NCBI GenBank assembly: GCA_022410635.1
Contig: JAJVDF010000028.1
Location: 1,933,849-1,997,848 of the forward strand
DNA length: 64,000 nt
Direction of reading: 5' to 3'
Origin: Tretioscincus oriximinensis
Taxonomy: Eukaryota > Chordata > Lepidosauria > Squamata > Gymnophthalmidae
Shown in pieces: positions 26,629 through 39,440 of this stretch; the stretch's first letter is position 1, and the number at the start of each line of letters is the position of its first letter. Under the pieces are notes generated by a model that saw only the letters and a list, made by a program, of their open reading frames with translations, was not told where the DNA came from and did not search any database. A program made the position numbers and the translations under genes.

Positions 26629-26714
26629 TATATACTGCTCAAAACAATTAAGGGAACACTTTAACATACACAGTTATGTTAAAGTGTTCCCTTAATTGTT
26701 TTGAGCAGTATATA
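26629..26714. mobile_element. Perfect 40-bp-arm hairpin with Tc1-like termini
   Basis: Two perfectly complementary 40-nt arms (26629-26668, 26675-26714) flank a 6-nt loop. The arm start TATACTGCTCAAAAC…AAGGGAACAC resembles the terminal inverted repeat of a Tc1-like transposon common in fish and reptiles. ATGTTAAAAGGA is repeated directly at 26617-26628 and 26714-26725, much longer than the TA duplication expected for Tc1. Confidence 0.7.
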
Positions 26715-27815
26715 TGTTAAAAGGAAACATATAGCCTCTATTCCTTCTGGCAGAAAGTAAAGGTTGAGACAAGACTTTTGCTGCAAGTCACAGCATCCCC
26801 CTCACCTTTTTACTAATTGGAAAATGAAACTATAACTTTAATAAATCTACCTCAGAATTGTAATGCTTCTGAGGGAAACATATTGGGAAGAAAATCAGCT
26901 TCAGTTTTAACAAGACCCAAATTCTGTAAATTAAATTATGGGTATCTTATGCTCTTAACTCCTTTATTATTTGCTCTGGATATACATGCTATTGAAGTTG
27001 TAAACTATGATCAGCAGCTATTAGAAATTAATGACGATATATATGTTATCTGCTTGTATTGTACCATCCTTTGATGGAAGGGGCAATATAAACATTGTTA
27101 TGGTTGTGGTTGTGGTTGATGTTAATTACGTACTGTGTGGTTTGCGAAGGTATAACTAGTAGAAATAACAAAGGGATGTAGACCCCTGAGCATATAAACC
27201 GACTGGAACTCTACCATTAGTCAAGTTGTTCAGATAAGTTCTTCAGTACAATGTTTCAATGGGATTTGGTAGTATTTACTAAGTAAGAAAACAACAGCAT
27301 GCTCTTTCATATATTTTTTGTTGTTATTTCAGTTTTCAATTTATTTTCAAAGAGAAGTATATATAAAACTACATTTTTCCAGATTTCAATCATTTTTTTC
27401 CTTTAATAATAATGATAATGATGATGATAAGATTCAGTTATAACACATTTTTTTACCAAAGGGGTGGCACACAAAGCTTTTGTTGCTTTATAGTTAGTTT
27501 AATGACTTCTGCTCTGTCTTCTGCTCTGTCTTCTTTGTAAATTTGGCCAAATACGACATTTTATGTGTCCATAAATTACTCCATTACTTTATTGACAACC
27601 CCAGATTTGAAATTATGATAAAATAATGAAAGGATTGTATTGCTCCTTTTATATGTTTTTTCTCAGCCTTCTATGATCAGAAAGATATAAATAACCTTGA
27701 TTGCTCCTCCCATATAACTTTTTACAATTGTTTCTAGTGCTTTGTTATATTATAAACATGTTAACCCTAGGACTGTGGTATAGTGTGTTATAGGTCATCT
27801 TAATGTGCTCCCTTT

Positions 27816-28180
27816 CAGTGGTGACTGGTGCAGTTTGGGGCTGGGGGAGCACAAGTTCCTCCATCCTTGGTAAAGTTAGGAAAGCAGCTGGGAGGAGACA
27901 CATTCAAACACTTACCGGTCTCTCTTGCAGTCTGCAAATTGAATGCCAATATAAAATGGCACCTCTACGGAGACTGAGAGAGAGACTGTAGCCTCTCCTA
28001 AGTAGGCCTCCCATTGGTTCTGGGATCAGCTGCTTGGAATTTTTTTGATTTGTTGGCAGCTTCTCTATGAAAGCCTACAATTGGCCGATGGTTCTCTATT
28101 ATTTTCTATGGACATTTGTCATTGATTTTAATCTCTGAGTGTTTGCCAGACCCCACGAACCCAGAGGCCAGTCGCCACCG
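27816..28180. mobile_element. 365-bp hAT-like MITE
   Basis: Starts CAGTGGTGACTGG and ends CCAGTCGCCACCG, imperfect terminal inverted repeats with the CAG start usual for hAT elements. The 8-bp flanks are CTCCCTTT (27808-27815) and CTCCCTAT (28181-28188), 7 of 8 matching. There is no transposase ORF; the 62-codon ORF inside is not recognisable. Confidence 0.65.
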
Positions 28181-28189
28181 CTCCCTATC

Positions 28190-30129
28190 CACTAAAGACC
28201 AAGGGTGAGCAAAACTTACAGCATATTCTCCTCTAACATGTGGACCACAGTTCAACAAGACTGAAGCAATAAGCTTTGTTGTAAATCAAGGAATAGGAGG
28301 AATAGTGGCAAAAATCTCCAATTTGAAGATTGGTCTTGTTCAAAATTACATTAACTTGAACTGTACTGAAATTTATCAAAGAATGTCAATTGATGTCTGA
28401 CTGGAATGGGGACAATTGTATTTTTCTGGTCTGTCCCTCAGGAAGCATCTACCACACAAAAACCTGTTTAGATTTGATTCTGAACCAATACTAAGTAGAG
28501 TAAGAAAACACAGCATTCAGTGCTCTGAAGGATAAGCTGTTGTAACTGGCAGCAACTTATTTATAGAAATAAAAACAGTCCACGCATTTGGTGTCATTCC
28601 ATCTGGAAGACGTATGCTTTATTTACAAGTGTTGATAAAAGTAAAAATAGCAAAGAATATACTGGTCACTTATGCATATAGATTAAGTGACCATCTCAAG
28701 TAAAAACATCTTCATCCAAGGACATCATCAGAACATAATTACATCTTGTGAGCATCACAGCAAAAGAATAACTGAGTAAAAAGAGTATATCCAATATCTT
28801 GATAAAGTATTTCATAAATAGTAATGTATTCCCCTGAGAAATATGCTTCTGTACAGACTCTGAAGGTCATTCTACTACTATCTGGCACTAAACATGCATA
28901 ACTAGTTTCCTTTAAATCTTGAACACAGATGCCATATAAAATAACCTAACAAGCCAAGGTTTTCCATAAAGTGCAGTGCTGCACAGAGTAATGTCACATG
29001 ACATGTTAACCCTCCACATCCAAATCAGCTTGATGTGTTAAACGTCCAGAATCAGGCAACCATTTCTACAAAACCAAAACCTGGAGATGTTGTGGATTGA
29101 ACATGAGACCATTTGCACTGATTTGCACTCAGCTGCTCAGAAAATCCCACTGATTTGTTCTGTAGAGGAGGAATTGAATGCAAAATAATACAATATATCT
29201 TTAACATACACTGAGCTACTGGTTAAAACACAAATCCATTGATATTTTATAACAACACTCAATTCATATCACACAGTGCTACTTTGACCATGGAGACTGC
29301 AGATTCCCTAACTGCCCCCTCAGTTACTGTGCAACGCAGTGACAAAATAGATGTTGTGTATTGAACTATTTATTAGTGCTTCCATTTGTCACAACAGTCT
29401 GCTTCTATGCATCACCTTTGAGTCTTGGGATTTTTGTGTACTTATCTTCTTCTTCCCACCCCCACCCAGCCACCCCCCAAAAAAGGAAAAAAGAAACACC
29501 TTTGTTTGAAATAGTTGCAACATATATTTATAACATGTACTTTTCATTGGCCCTTTGCATGTTATTGCTTTGGACATTTTCCAGCAGCACAGATTGCTGA
29601 AGCTTTCTTGTCATTCATGATTAACCACTTTTTTGTACTTTGCTTTTCTAGTTGCTAGTAGGTGTAGACAAGCCACTATCTGTCAAGACGCTGCTGTGTA
29701 TAACAGGTGAAGAGCCATAGTAGGCTGACAAACAGTATCATCACGAAGTCATTTTGCTTTCTTGAAGACTGAAGTCTGACTGTCTCCTCAGGAAACGGTT
29801 TCTGATCCTAGGATTGCTTACTTGATTAAAATGACAATGTTGGCATGAGCAGGTGCAATACTCACCTTGCTTAAAATAAAAAAAACTCAAATAGAGAACT
29901 TCACGTGCCGCTTAGTAACAGAACTCGGCATTAACGAGAGCAAACACTTTCATAAGCCAATAGCTACAGCAGAAAATTCTTCTAATTTATCAACACAATT
30001 AAAACATGATGACACCAACCTTATCCGTGGTGTCTAGTAACTCCCAGACACCAAGGCGCATTAGTTTCTGCAAACACAATCATTACAAGGATATAGACTA
30101 GTAATATAGGCCTCATGTTTATTATACCT
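28190..30129. other. Intergenic; nothing recognised
   Basis: Unique-looking, moderately AT-rich sequence. It could contain conserved non-coding elements, but this cannot be judged from one sequence. Confidence 0.5.
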
Positions 30130-30368
30130 AAGGGTATAAATGGATACTAAGATAGTTGTCTGGATGTAGCCTCGGGATGGAGCAACAGGCAGGACTCTTG
30201 AAATACCATTTGCAGGGAGTCACGAACAGGAGTAGCATATTTTGCTTTCCTCTGTTCGGACTGCCCAGGTGCATCTGGTGGGCTTCTGTGTGACACAGAA
30301 TGCTGGACTCGATGGGCTGTGGCCTGATCCAGTATGGCTCTTCTTATGTTCTTATGTTCTTATGTTTT
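30130..30368 (+). mobile_element. CR1 3' UTR fragment with long octamer tail
   Basis: Same 3' UTR landmarks as the copy at 12040 (GGAGCAACAGGCAGGACTC, GACTCGATGGGCTGTGGCC), ending in three to four copies of TTCTTATG. It appears to be among the least diverged CR1 copies here. Confidence 0.87.
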
Positions 30369-30514
30369 TCATATTGCAATATAGGACGTTTCAAGCAATC
30401 GGAAATTAGCTATGATGAGTGTCTCTTGAAAGCACGTGGCATTCCGTGAGATTTACAACAAAATAGCTTGTTTGCTTCTGAAACTGACATATACATTATA
30501 AGAAAATATTGCTA

Positions 30515-30572
30515 CGTGTGCCCGTGAGACCTTCGAGTATAGGCAGGATACAATAAATAAATAAATATTTTA
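30515..30572 (+). mobile_element. L2/CR1-like LINE terminal fragment
   Basis: GTGAGACCTTCGAGTATAGG, CAGGATACAATAAATAAATA: the same 3' terminus, diverged. Confidence 0.6.
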
Positions 30573-30844
30573 TATTAAGGCTTCATGGCAAAAAAAAAAA
30601 ACCTTATTTTGAACCAATACCATATGAATTATTATTTTTTTCTGTATACTTATACTTGCTTTAATTCACATTGTACATTAACATTTTATGTTCATTTTAG
30701 TATTTTATAAGTTGATATGGTCAGCTGACTAATCCATAAACTTATTCATAAACTAATAAGATTGAAAAGCTCAATGCTTCTTTCATATGACTAAGGACAG
30801 TTCTGCTTCTTGTTGGCACTTCCATGTGCTATCATCGTTGTATT

Positions 30845-31011
30845 CTTTTGGAAGGTCCTTGAAGACGCACCTCTTTTACCTGGCCTTTGGCTGAAGAAAT
30901 GTCATTTCTATCCCTATTTTTAAATATTGTTTTATACTGTTTTAATTTTGTAGTGATGTTTTACTGTTTTGGACACCCCGAGACCTTCGGGTATAGGGCA
31001 GGGTATAAGTA

Positions 31012-31054
<43 letters not shown>

Positions 31055-31057
31055 ATA
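30845..31057 (+). mobile_element. L2/CR1-like LINE 3' end with (AAAT)n tail
   Basis: GGTCCTTGAAGACGCACCTC, CCTGGCCTTTGGCTG, then CCCCGAGACCTTCGGGTATA and about ten (AAAT) units at 31016-31057. Confidence 0.78.
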
Positions 31058-31059
31058 CT

Positions 31060-32620
31060 CCAAAACAGTCCATGGTGATGGAAAGTAAAACCATGAATTA
31101 AAGCATTATTCAGCTTATAACGTGAATTGTGTCATTACAAAATAGTCCTTCCTCTGTCATATCTCATTCTTCTCAAACATATTGCCAGCATTATTTGCCA
31201 TGGTTCAGACAATATGGTATCCCTCCACAGATTTCTTTACTGCCTTTTCAAAAAAAGGCAAATGGGAGAATTTCCTCACGGGGTATAGAGATATACTGGA
31301 GATTATTATCATCAGAGGTAGTGATAGCCAACAACTTGAATGTCCTTAAATGTTTCCAGGCAAATTCAGGGAGTTGTCAATGGCTACTTGTCATGTATCT
31401 TGCTTTTGAGAACAGAATGTGAGAGGAGATTATGGATGATGTGTTCAATAATTGCTTTATCCTGACCTATCAGCAGTTTTCTCCTGTCAACACTCTTTCC
31501 ACAATTGGCACATATATAAAGAAACAGATAGATCAGGATAGGGATAGAGGCATAGACAAAGATAGTCCACAGTTACATATATGCTTTACCCCACCACTAA
31601 ACATGATGAACTGGACTGAAAACCAGAAAAACTTGTTCCCACCCTGGTTTTCAGTCCACCTTTTCATAACTGAAGATGGTTTAAAAGCACATACTACCAC
31701 AGCCAGAGTTAGGAATAGATTTTATGTTATCTCTAGTCTTGTTTCTTCATTTGATTCTTTTCTCATTTGCTACAGATACCACTACTCTAGTTCCACTATC
31801 TTTATCAAGCAAAGTTCTTAGATTACATTTCTATATTGCTCATTGTCTCTTGATACACATTACACCTGATATTCCCAATCCAGATTTCACCTTTTATAGT
31901 TTCTTCAAGCACAGCATTAAACTTCATTTTTAATGCATTTTTTATCTTTATTCTCAGCTGAAGAGAAAAAAATGATAATTTTCTCTTTCTCTTGCATTGT
32001 ATTATAAACCTGCTGTCACAAAAAAAAATGCATGACACAAGAAGGCACCATAAATTTCTTAAATGGTAGGGGAACCACACATTCACTACACCAATTAAAC
32101 AATCATCCTATCACAGAAATGCTTTAAAGAAGTCCACAGCCAGACCAAGTCAGTATTCCAGATCAGAAAAGATATACAGACGGCATACCTTGCAATTCAC
32201 AATATCTGTGGAAGCACCACTTGAAGTGCCATCAGAAATTTTTGTGCTGTCAAAATGAGGCTACTGGGAAGCAAAGTTCTTGGTCAGTGGAGTTGGGTCA
32301 TGACAGGTGATCTGAATGTGAACAAGTCTGAGAACCAACTACGATACTTCTAGCCCACTCCGACATCTCCCACATTAATCAAATCATATTATGTGGATTG
32401 AACATGGTCTAAGATTAGTTGTGGTGTTGAAGCATCATATATTCCATCATAATATCTTTTTTCCTCTTTTTCGATCTCTGGGATTTCATGGATGCATCCA
32501 GAAGGGCAATTTGTTGCACTATTATAATGTGATTATGGTGTTATTGTCATAATTTGCAGTTCTCATACCATAAAATAAGGATGATATGGCATAGGAAAGT
32601 GTGATATAACATTATATTAC
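31060..32620. other. Intergenic; mostly unrecognised
   Basis: A possible very decayed CR1 ORF2 tail at about 31270-31350 (reads SSEVVIANNLNVLK) and the hairpin at 31612. Nothing else was recognised. Confidence 0.4.
31612..31658. repeat. Perfect 15-bp inverted repeat
   Basis: TGGACTGAAAACCAG (31612-31626) and CTGGTTTTCAGTCCA (31644-31658) with a 17-nt loop. No target duplication was identified. Confidence 0.65.
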
Positions 32621-32624
32621 ACAA

Positions 32625-32852
32625 GGGTATAAATAGCTACTAGGATGGAACCCTTGATTCTACCTCTGCGATGAAGCAACAGGCAGTATTTCTGAAGTGT
32701 CATTTGCAGGGAGTTGAGAACAGGTTAGGGTTTTTCATCTGCTGCTTGAGATTACACAGGTGCAACTGGTGGGCCACTGTGTGAGACAGAATGCTGGACT
32801 AGATGGGCTTTGTCTCCATTCATCAGGGCTCTCTTATGTTCTTACATTACAT
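32625..32852 (+). mobile_element. CR1 3' UTR fragment (diverged subfamily)
   Basis: ATAAATAGCTACTAGGATGG, GGAAGCAACAGGCAG-like, CACAGGTGCAACTGGTGGGC and GGACTAGATGGGCTTTG match the CR1 3' end, finishing with CTTATGTTCTTA. Confidence 0.8.
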
Positions 32853-32859
32853 TAAAATA

Positions 32860-35800
32860 ACATGGAAAAGCACCTTTGATGGCATATTTTCTTGCAGTAG
32901 CATATCAACCTAACCTATAATGCTGGATCAAGCCATCTTAGGGGGAGGTGGTATGCATTCATGGACACCAAACTGCTCACTGCAGATGGGCAAAAGGTAC
33001 TAACCATGCACATCTGGATATCCTACGCACTGGTGAAGTACCCAGATGCAAAGCATCAGTGGTGACAAGAAGTATTTTCATATGTTACTCCCTGTGCTAA
33101 TGCCTAGCCAACTGAGTAGCAAGCAATTTCACATAATTCCTTACATGCTATTACTTCTTACATATATATCTGATGTCTGGATATACCACAGCTATAAATG
33201 TAGTTATATAGTTAGACTTTAGGCAGTGTTAAATTCCCAAGAATACTGAAAGAGATTGTGGCACAAATGCAGAACTGTCTTACATATAATGTGTGATTTT
33301 TGTAGGCATCTTTGTATATAAATTTTGTCCTTACTCTATATTGTGGTCCTACTATATTGATTGCTATTGTCAAGGGAAACCTTTTTTGACAGAATAAAAT
33401 TTAGAATGTTAAATATTATTACTTGGCTTTGAAAATGATATTGAGTAGAATTTTAAGATCACTTTATAAAAGAAAGTTCCTCTTCCAGCCTGGGAGAACT
33501 CCCAAGGGAATGATGGCACTTATAGGTTACGTTTAAGAATGAAAGGATTGATTATTTTAAAAACTATTTAAAAATGGCAGGATATATGGCAAGTACATGA
33601 ATAAGTCTGAAAATTGAGGGATATGTTTGCTGTGCATTTAATTTCAATCTGATACTTCACATCCTAATGCATTTGATGTGCAAACTGATGAGATTTATGC
33701 AAGCCATTTGTCTGCTGACCCAGTTGTCTTCTTTCTGCTTTAGGCATTGATGAGACAAAAATGACTTAATCGGTCAGCTATCCTAGGCAGAGTTCACAGT
33801 ACCTGCATGCAAGGTTCAAACTGTCTTTGCCTCAGGAAACATAGCTTTCAACATTTGCTTACTCAGGTAAGTCTGTCTCTTTCTTAGACACAATGCATGA
33901 CATGAATGAAGTTGTTGCTACTAGTGTTTCCTATAAGACACACGTGCACTGTAGTAATTTCTCCTTTAGCTAAAAGCCCCTTTTTGGCTAGACTCTAGAA
34001 AAATATTCTCAGGTCTCTGTTTTGAAGTTGCCTGCTTGTCTTTTCATTCCTGCTTGACCAGTTTACCTCCACAGCAATCTAGCTAATTTTTAATTTGCAC
34101 CTCTCTGTCTCCACGGTGACTCATCCTTGACTCCCCAGGGCATGCCAGAAGATGGAGACAGGTGCATGTTTTTTTTCTAAACCACATGGTAACTACAAGC
34201 AACCTTTTTTTCCTGTCTGAGACAGGAAGGCATCACAGACCAAAAGGAACATGGGAGAATCTAGATCATCTGACCTGCCTGGACACACCCACCTGGCTGC
34301 TACCTTAATCTAATTTTCCTCCACGTCCCCTTTTCACTGCAGCATTTAACCTGTTTCCAATAAAGGAAAAGTCTCTTTCGTTCCAGTCTGCAACTTGCCT
34401 GTCCAGCCTCTTCATTTTCCCCTCCTTTTTTTGAGCCTATTCAGGCCAAGCCATTAAGGACATGGCTTGGTCACCAAAATGTAACTTTCACAGCAAAGCC
34501 AGTATGAACTAATTGGCTAAATGTAAGACCAATACAGCAGTAAATCAGCTAGTTCATTAATTCTGCTGCTATGTTTCCCATGAGCCATACTCGAGACGAC
34601 GTCAGTGCACCTTGATGTAGAGAATTAAGTTCTGCTTGTGAGTGTCGAGTGGAACAAATTCTCTGCATTTTCTGGTAGTTTCCTGTGCACGAACCTAATT
34701 TACTGCTGGATTTGAGATTCTGATAAGCAATCAATAGATACGGAAGAAATACTTCCTTTCTCAATCTCTGTCCATCCTAACTCTGTCTCATAGACATATT
34801 TATAATCCATCTGCCCTATCCATCTCTTGGCTCCAGTGACTATGGACTATGTCACTATGTGTGATTCAAAATACATATGGTTCTGTAGTGTGCACTCCAA
34901 CAAAAATAATGACATGGGAGAGCAAAGTGGGTCTTTGCCCTGGGATAAGATTTGGAAGGGCATTGAAGTTGGGCCTGTCTGCTTGCCCTTGTAGCCAGAT
35001 CTGATTTTAAAGCCTTAATTTTGGCCCTGAAAGCAAATTCCTTCCCTTCCTTGTGCATTGCATCAGCTCTTTCATGATATGCTGCCAAGGAGGACATTTT
35101 TCCTGCTCCCAATGTTTTTAAGCCTCAAATTAAGGTCTTAGAATCATGCCATTTAAGTGGATCCTGGAAAGGGGTGTGTGTGCTGGACGTTTGTGCCATG
35201 GGTGTGTGTGTTTGCCATACATGTGACCGCAGGCATAGAATTTGGAAGGTTGCCTTGGGTACTGTGACTCTTCGCTATGCCCCTAAATGAAGCCAGTACA
35301 TTTATCCATATACTCATTCAGGCAATCATAACACAGGCTACAAGGAAAGAGCTATGTCTCCTTAAGCAGGATACTTCAGCCTATTCATAAGCTTTCCTTG
35401 AACTCAAGCACCAAGGCACCATAGCACTCAAGTTATGTTTGCCCTGCCATGGCACCAGCTTCGTTGCTGTCCCGTATCACTATCTTCATAGGAGTGTGCG
35501 CAGCTGATGCATGCATTTTCAGAATGGGCAGAGATCGAGAAAAAAATGTATTTCTGGCAGCTAAATGGCCAATATTCTTCCCTATGTATGTTCAAGTAGA
35601 CTGATACATCTGAATTTGCAGGTGACTCATTTATGCGAAGGTGGATGTGAAGAAGTGGTGTTTGAAAGAGTGGAGGTGTGCTTATGGAACACACAATAGC
35701 ACATGAAGAAAGAGTTTCTCATTTAAATCCATCTTCTTGAATGACTTCCTGAAGACAATGACCTTGCTGCCGAACCTGTGTTTTATATCAGCCACATAAA

Positions 35801-36635
35801 CCTCTCTTAACAGGTGTTTATATTGCAAATGATGACATAACCTTAACACTTCCGATAGAAAGGGTGTAATTGAATTTAGCAACAGTATAACTGCTCCATT
35901 AAGTCATTAAGTGGATTGCTTCTGTCTGCCTGACACATTTGGTAAGCACTCCACGACTGGTTAACAATGTCATAAAAATAAAATCATTTTGTGTGATTAG
36001 CAGATTTTGCATTGTTTGCCAAACTGAATTAAATTATGAATGATTTTCAGTACTGTGTCAGGTTATACTTATCTTTAAATACAAAGTTAAGTTTGTCGTA
36101 TAAGCAAATTGAATAAATGTTGTAAACTGTCTATATTAAAAGTTATTAACATTTTATATAATGATTGGGGGGGACAAAATGGTAAAGAAAAAACTGTTGA
36201 TTTAGTCTCAAATGAACTAGAAACTCTAGCAATATGTTTCAATTTTCAATCCCATCTAATAAATGGAGGGTTTAGATAACATTTTAATTAAACAGTTCAT
36301 CTGTTATACATTTTACAAGCTTATGATATTTTTAATTTTTTGAAAATGCTTCTTACCAGCCTTCCCCTGCTTAACTACGTCCAATAAAACGAAGAACGGA
36401 ATGGAAGAACATCTGGAATGTTAATCTCAATTCCAATTTTGTCACTTGATTCCTCAATTTTCTCATCAAGTATTTTTCTACTATCATACATTTCTGTTTA
36501 CAATCTGTTTTACTTCTTTATATTATCTGAGTTATTTATAATACAATTTGAAATTTCTGTTGTTGCAGAAGACGTTTGTTTGAGTATTCCTTGGTTTGAG
36601 AACAAATATTCTATACTATATTGAAAGAACAGAGA
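32860..36635. other. Intergenic; nothing recognised
   Basis: The longest stretch (about 3.8 kb) with no repeat that I recognise. ORFs are short and unremarkable. Confidence 0.5.
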
Positions 36636-36639
36636 CTAA

Positions 36640-37225
36640 AGCTCAAATACTTTGCCCACATAATAAGAAGGTAGGACTTGTTAATTTATGTTCTGTAATA
36701 TCCAGACTGGACTATTGTAATGTGCTGCCTTTGAAAACAATTCAGAAGCTGCAACTAGAACAACTGGCTAGTCAGTTACTGTGCCTGTCTTGAAAGAGCT
36801 GCAGTAGCTGCCAATTTGCTACCATGCCGAATTCAAGGTATTAATTTTAATGTAAGGTTCTAAATAACTTGGGGCCCCAAATACCTAAAAGAAAGTCTTC
36901 TCTTATAACAATCTGTCCATGCATTAAGTTCTGCAGTGGTCCTCCTGCTTGGGTCATTACTCTCAGTAGCAAAAGGAGTAGGAACCCGTGATAGGATCTT
37001 TTCAGTGGCAGCCTTCAGACTTTGGAACAGCCTTCCCCTTGAGTTGCATCAATCACCATCACTGTTTTCATTCAGAAAATCGCTAAAGATACATCTGGTT
37101 AACCTGCCCTTTGGTTGTTCTCCCTTCCCATTTTTGGGTACTGCTATTTTTAATATATCGGTGTTTGTATTATGTTTTTATTGTTTTAGAATGGCAGATA
37201 TAGGGCAGGATAAAAGTGCAAATAA
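36640..37225 (+). mobile_element. L2/CR1-like LINE 3' part
   Basis: Frames read ISRLDYCNVL then (K)TIQKLQLEQLASQLLC, the C-terminal RT region of L2-type ORF2. Further on comes FSVAAFRLWNSLPLELHQSP, then the 3' end with AGATATAGGGCAGGATAAAA. Stops and frame changes make it inactive. Confidence 0.75.
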
Positions 37226-37572
37226 ATCCATCCATGTCAAGGAAGCAACAAACATGAGCTTGACCAGGCAGCTTGGAGGCAGCAGAAGACATAAGAGACC
37301 AATGGTCCATGGCATCATAGATATGATTTCAATGACTGAAGAACAGCAAAGGAGAAACTGGGGCTTTAAAGCACATCATTGAGTTGTTCTTTTGTAATTT
37401 GTGGGTTACCAGGAAGCGGAAATATTCTTTTTCTTAGCTGTCTCTTCAAAGGACACATTTCCATACATACTTTTCTGACTTCTGTTGGAGATAGAATGCA
37501 AGGAACTTGGCCTGAATTCCCACAGGCATCTAATGTTTTTGTGTAGCTTTTACTTATCTTTAAAAAATATTT

Positions 37573-37645
37573 CAGATAAAGCTTATGCCACCCAGTTTTC
37601 TCTAGTTAGTCTCAAAGTTCTACTAGCTCCTTTGCTGGACTTTCT
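37573..37645 (+). mobile_element. PLE 3'-end fragment, single arm
   Basis: Matches the PLE terminal sequence from AAGCTTATGCC to GCTCCTTTGCTGGACTT. It starts just after where the hammerhead-like GAAA would be. TCTTTAAAAA occurs on both sides (about 37557 and 37645), possibly a target duplication. Confidence 0.6.
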
Positions 37646-37714
37646 TTAAAAATAGTTGAACACTTCAATCATTCTTTCACGTTGCCAGTCTGGGTTGTAG
37701 TTCCCATGTCATAT

Positions 37715-37805
37715 TTTTATCTGGTGGTCTCCTGGTTCGATTCTGCACTCCTTGACTTTGGGCTAGGCACACCTACTTCACAAAGTGTCTGTTAAGTCAC
37801 AAATA
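37715..37805 (+). mobile_element. SINE (family B) fragment
   Basis: CTCCTGGTTCGATTCTGCAC (B-box-like) and GACTTTGGGCTAGGCACACC, CACAAAGTGTCTGTTA match the head and middle of family B. Confidence 0.55.
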
Positions 37806-37809
37806 TCTG

Positions 37810-39345
37810 AATGAAAAAGCAACATTAAAAATGCTATTACAGGCAGGAGCAGCCTCATAATCAAGATATTTAACTGGCAATAGCAATTATAGTTCCAAAT
37901 ATTCTTGAGTGTAAAAATGATTGCTGTATATATTACTTTTATAATGAAAAATGATTCAAGCAAATGAAAAATGTAGACATACGCAAATTTTATGTAAATG
38001 GAATACTTCAATTAACATAAATGATGAAGTCCTCCTGAAGCCTGCTCAGGTACTGTGATTATTGGATATAGATCATGAAGATGCTGCCTTATGTATTATA
38101 CTGACAAATTGGTCTCGTTACGAAATAGGATTGGAACTTAGGCCTCCAATAATTAAATTTTTATAGCTAAGAATAAAAAGCTTTGGGACGAAGTGGTAGG
38201 GAAAGATTAGTTTTTCTTTTCTTTTGTTTTTCTGAAGGAGGAGGGAGGGAGGAGGAGAAGGGAAGAGGAGGAGGACGGGAGGAAATGGCCCATGGGACCC
38301 TGAATCCTATGTGGACCTCTCCACTAGTAATAATAATACACATTAATAAAACATTTTAAAATTCTTTATTCCCTTCCTCTCTCCTACCAACCCACCCTCT
38401 CTGGATTAACAGAACGCAGAATCAAGAGTTAAAAACCACTGCAAATGATACCTCCTTATTTTGTAGCATGGAAGTGCAGTTTTAAGCAGGGATTCAAGGA
38501 GTCACAGTGAAAGCAGAAAATCACATCCTGCACAGCAAGGGTAACCACACACAATTCTATTGAAATTTGTGTTTGCCACTACCAAGGATTGGTTTGGTCA
38601 TTCATAGATGGATGTGCAAACAATCGCATATTCAGTGAACTCACTCATACACAAACTGTTTGGACAATTTAACTAACATGAACAAAACTTTGCAAGCCCC
38701 TATGTAAACATCTGTGATCTTGGCTCTTGAATGTTCAAAGTTATGCAATCAAGCAAGGAGCTTAGATATGGAAAAGCAAGTGGATTTAGCAATCAACACC
38801 ATTTTCAAAACATAACTATACAAAGGTTTTCTAACAGCAACAATCACAAATTCCATACTAGAAAGGGGTAACTTCTTGAGGCAGTTGGGGGCTTTGCCCC
38901 CTTCTGCACTGGCCCTTATTCTGCTTCATAGCTGAAAATAGGGACACACCATCTGTGTGCTGTAGCAGGCCCTTGAAGGAGTCTGCTATGATCAGAACCA
39001 GCATGCAGATAGCAAGTTCTCCTTTTGAAATATAGGTGCAGATAAATATAATAATTAATAATGAGAAATTAACACTTAGGAAGCATACTCATGATAGTCA
39101 ATGAGAATAACAGCAAAGTTTAAATAAGATTTTTCAATGCCACAACATCTCTATGGATACAAATATCAGAAGGTTAATGTAATGGTGTTTAGTGCTATAT
39201 TGTACAGAAGCAAAAGTTATAATACAACAAAATAAAGAAGCATGTATACATTTGGTGCTGGAAAAAGATCCTCGAGGTACCATGGATAGCTAGAAAGATC
39301 AACCAATGGATTCTAGACCAAGTTCAACCTAAATATTTATTGGAA
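37810..39345. other. Intergenic; only a polypurine tract
   Basis: The GGA-rich tract at 38230 is the only distinct feature. Confidence 0.5.
38230..38285. repeat. Polypurine (GGA-rich) tract
   Basis: GGAGGAGGGAGGGAGGAGG followed by further AGGAGG units. Confidence 0.85.
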
Positions 39346-39350
39346 ACAAG

Positions 39351-39440
39351 TCCAGCAAGGAAGCTTGCAGGACTTGGAGACTAACAAGAGAAAGGTAGAT
39401 GGTATGAGCTTTCATAGACATGTTTACTTCTTCAGATGCT
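39351..39440 (-). mobile_element. PLE 3'-end fragment, single arm (second subfamily)
   Basis: Contains GTCCAGCAAGG, GGAGACTAAC, GAGAAAGGTAG, GAGCTTTCATAGACATG and TTCTTCAGATG, i.e. the antisense of a PLE terminus close to the 41680 copy. No inverted partner was seen. Confidence 0.6.

Noticed and set aside
36936..37382. 148-codon ORF
   Set aside because: Its first half is the C-terminus of an L2-like LINE ORF2 and its second half is flanking sequence.
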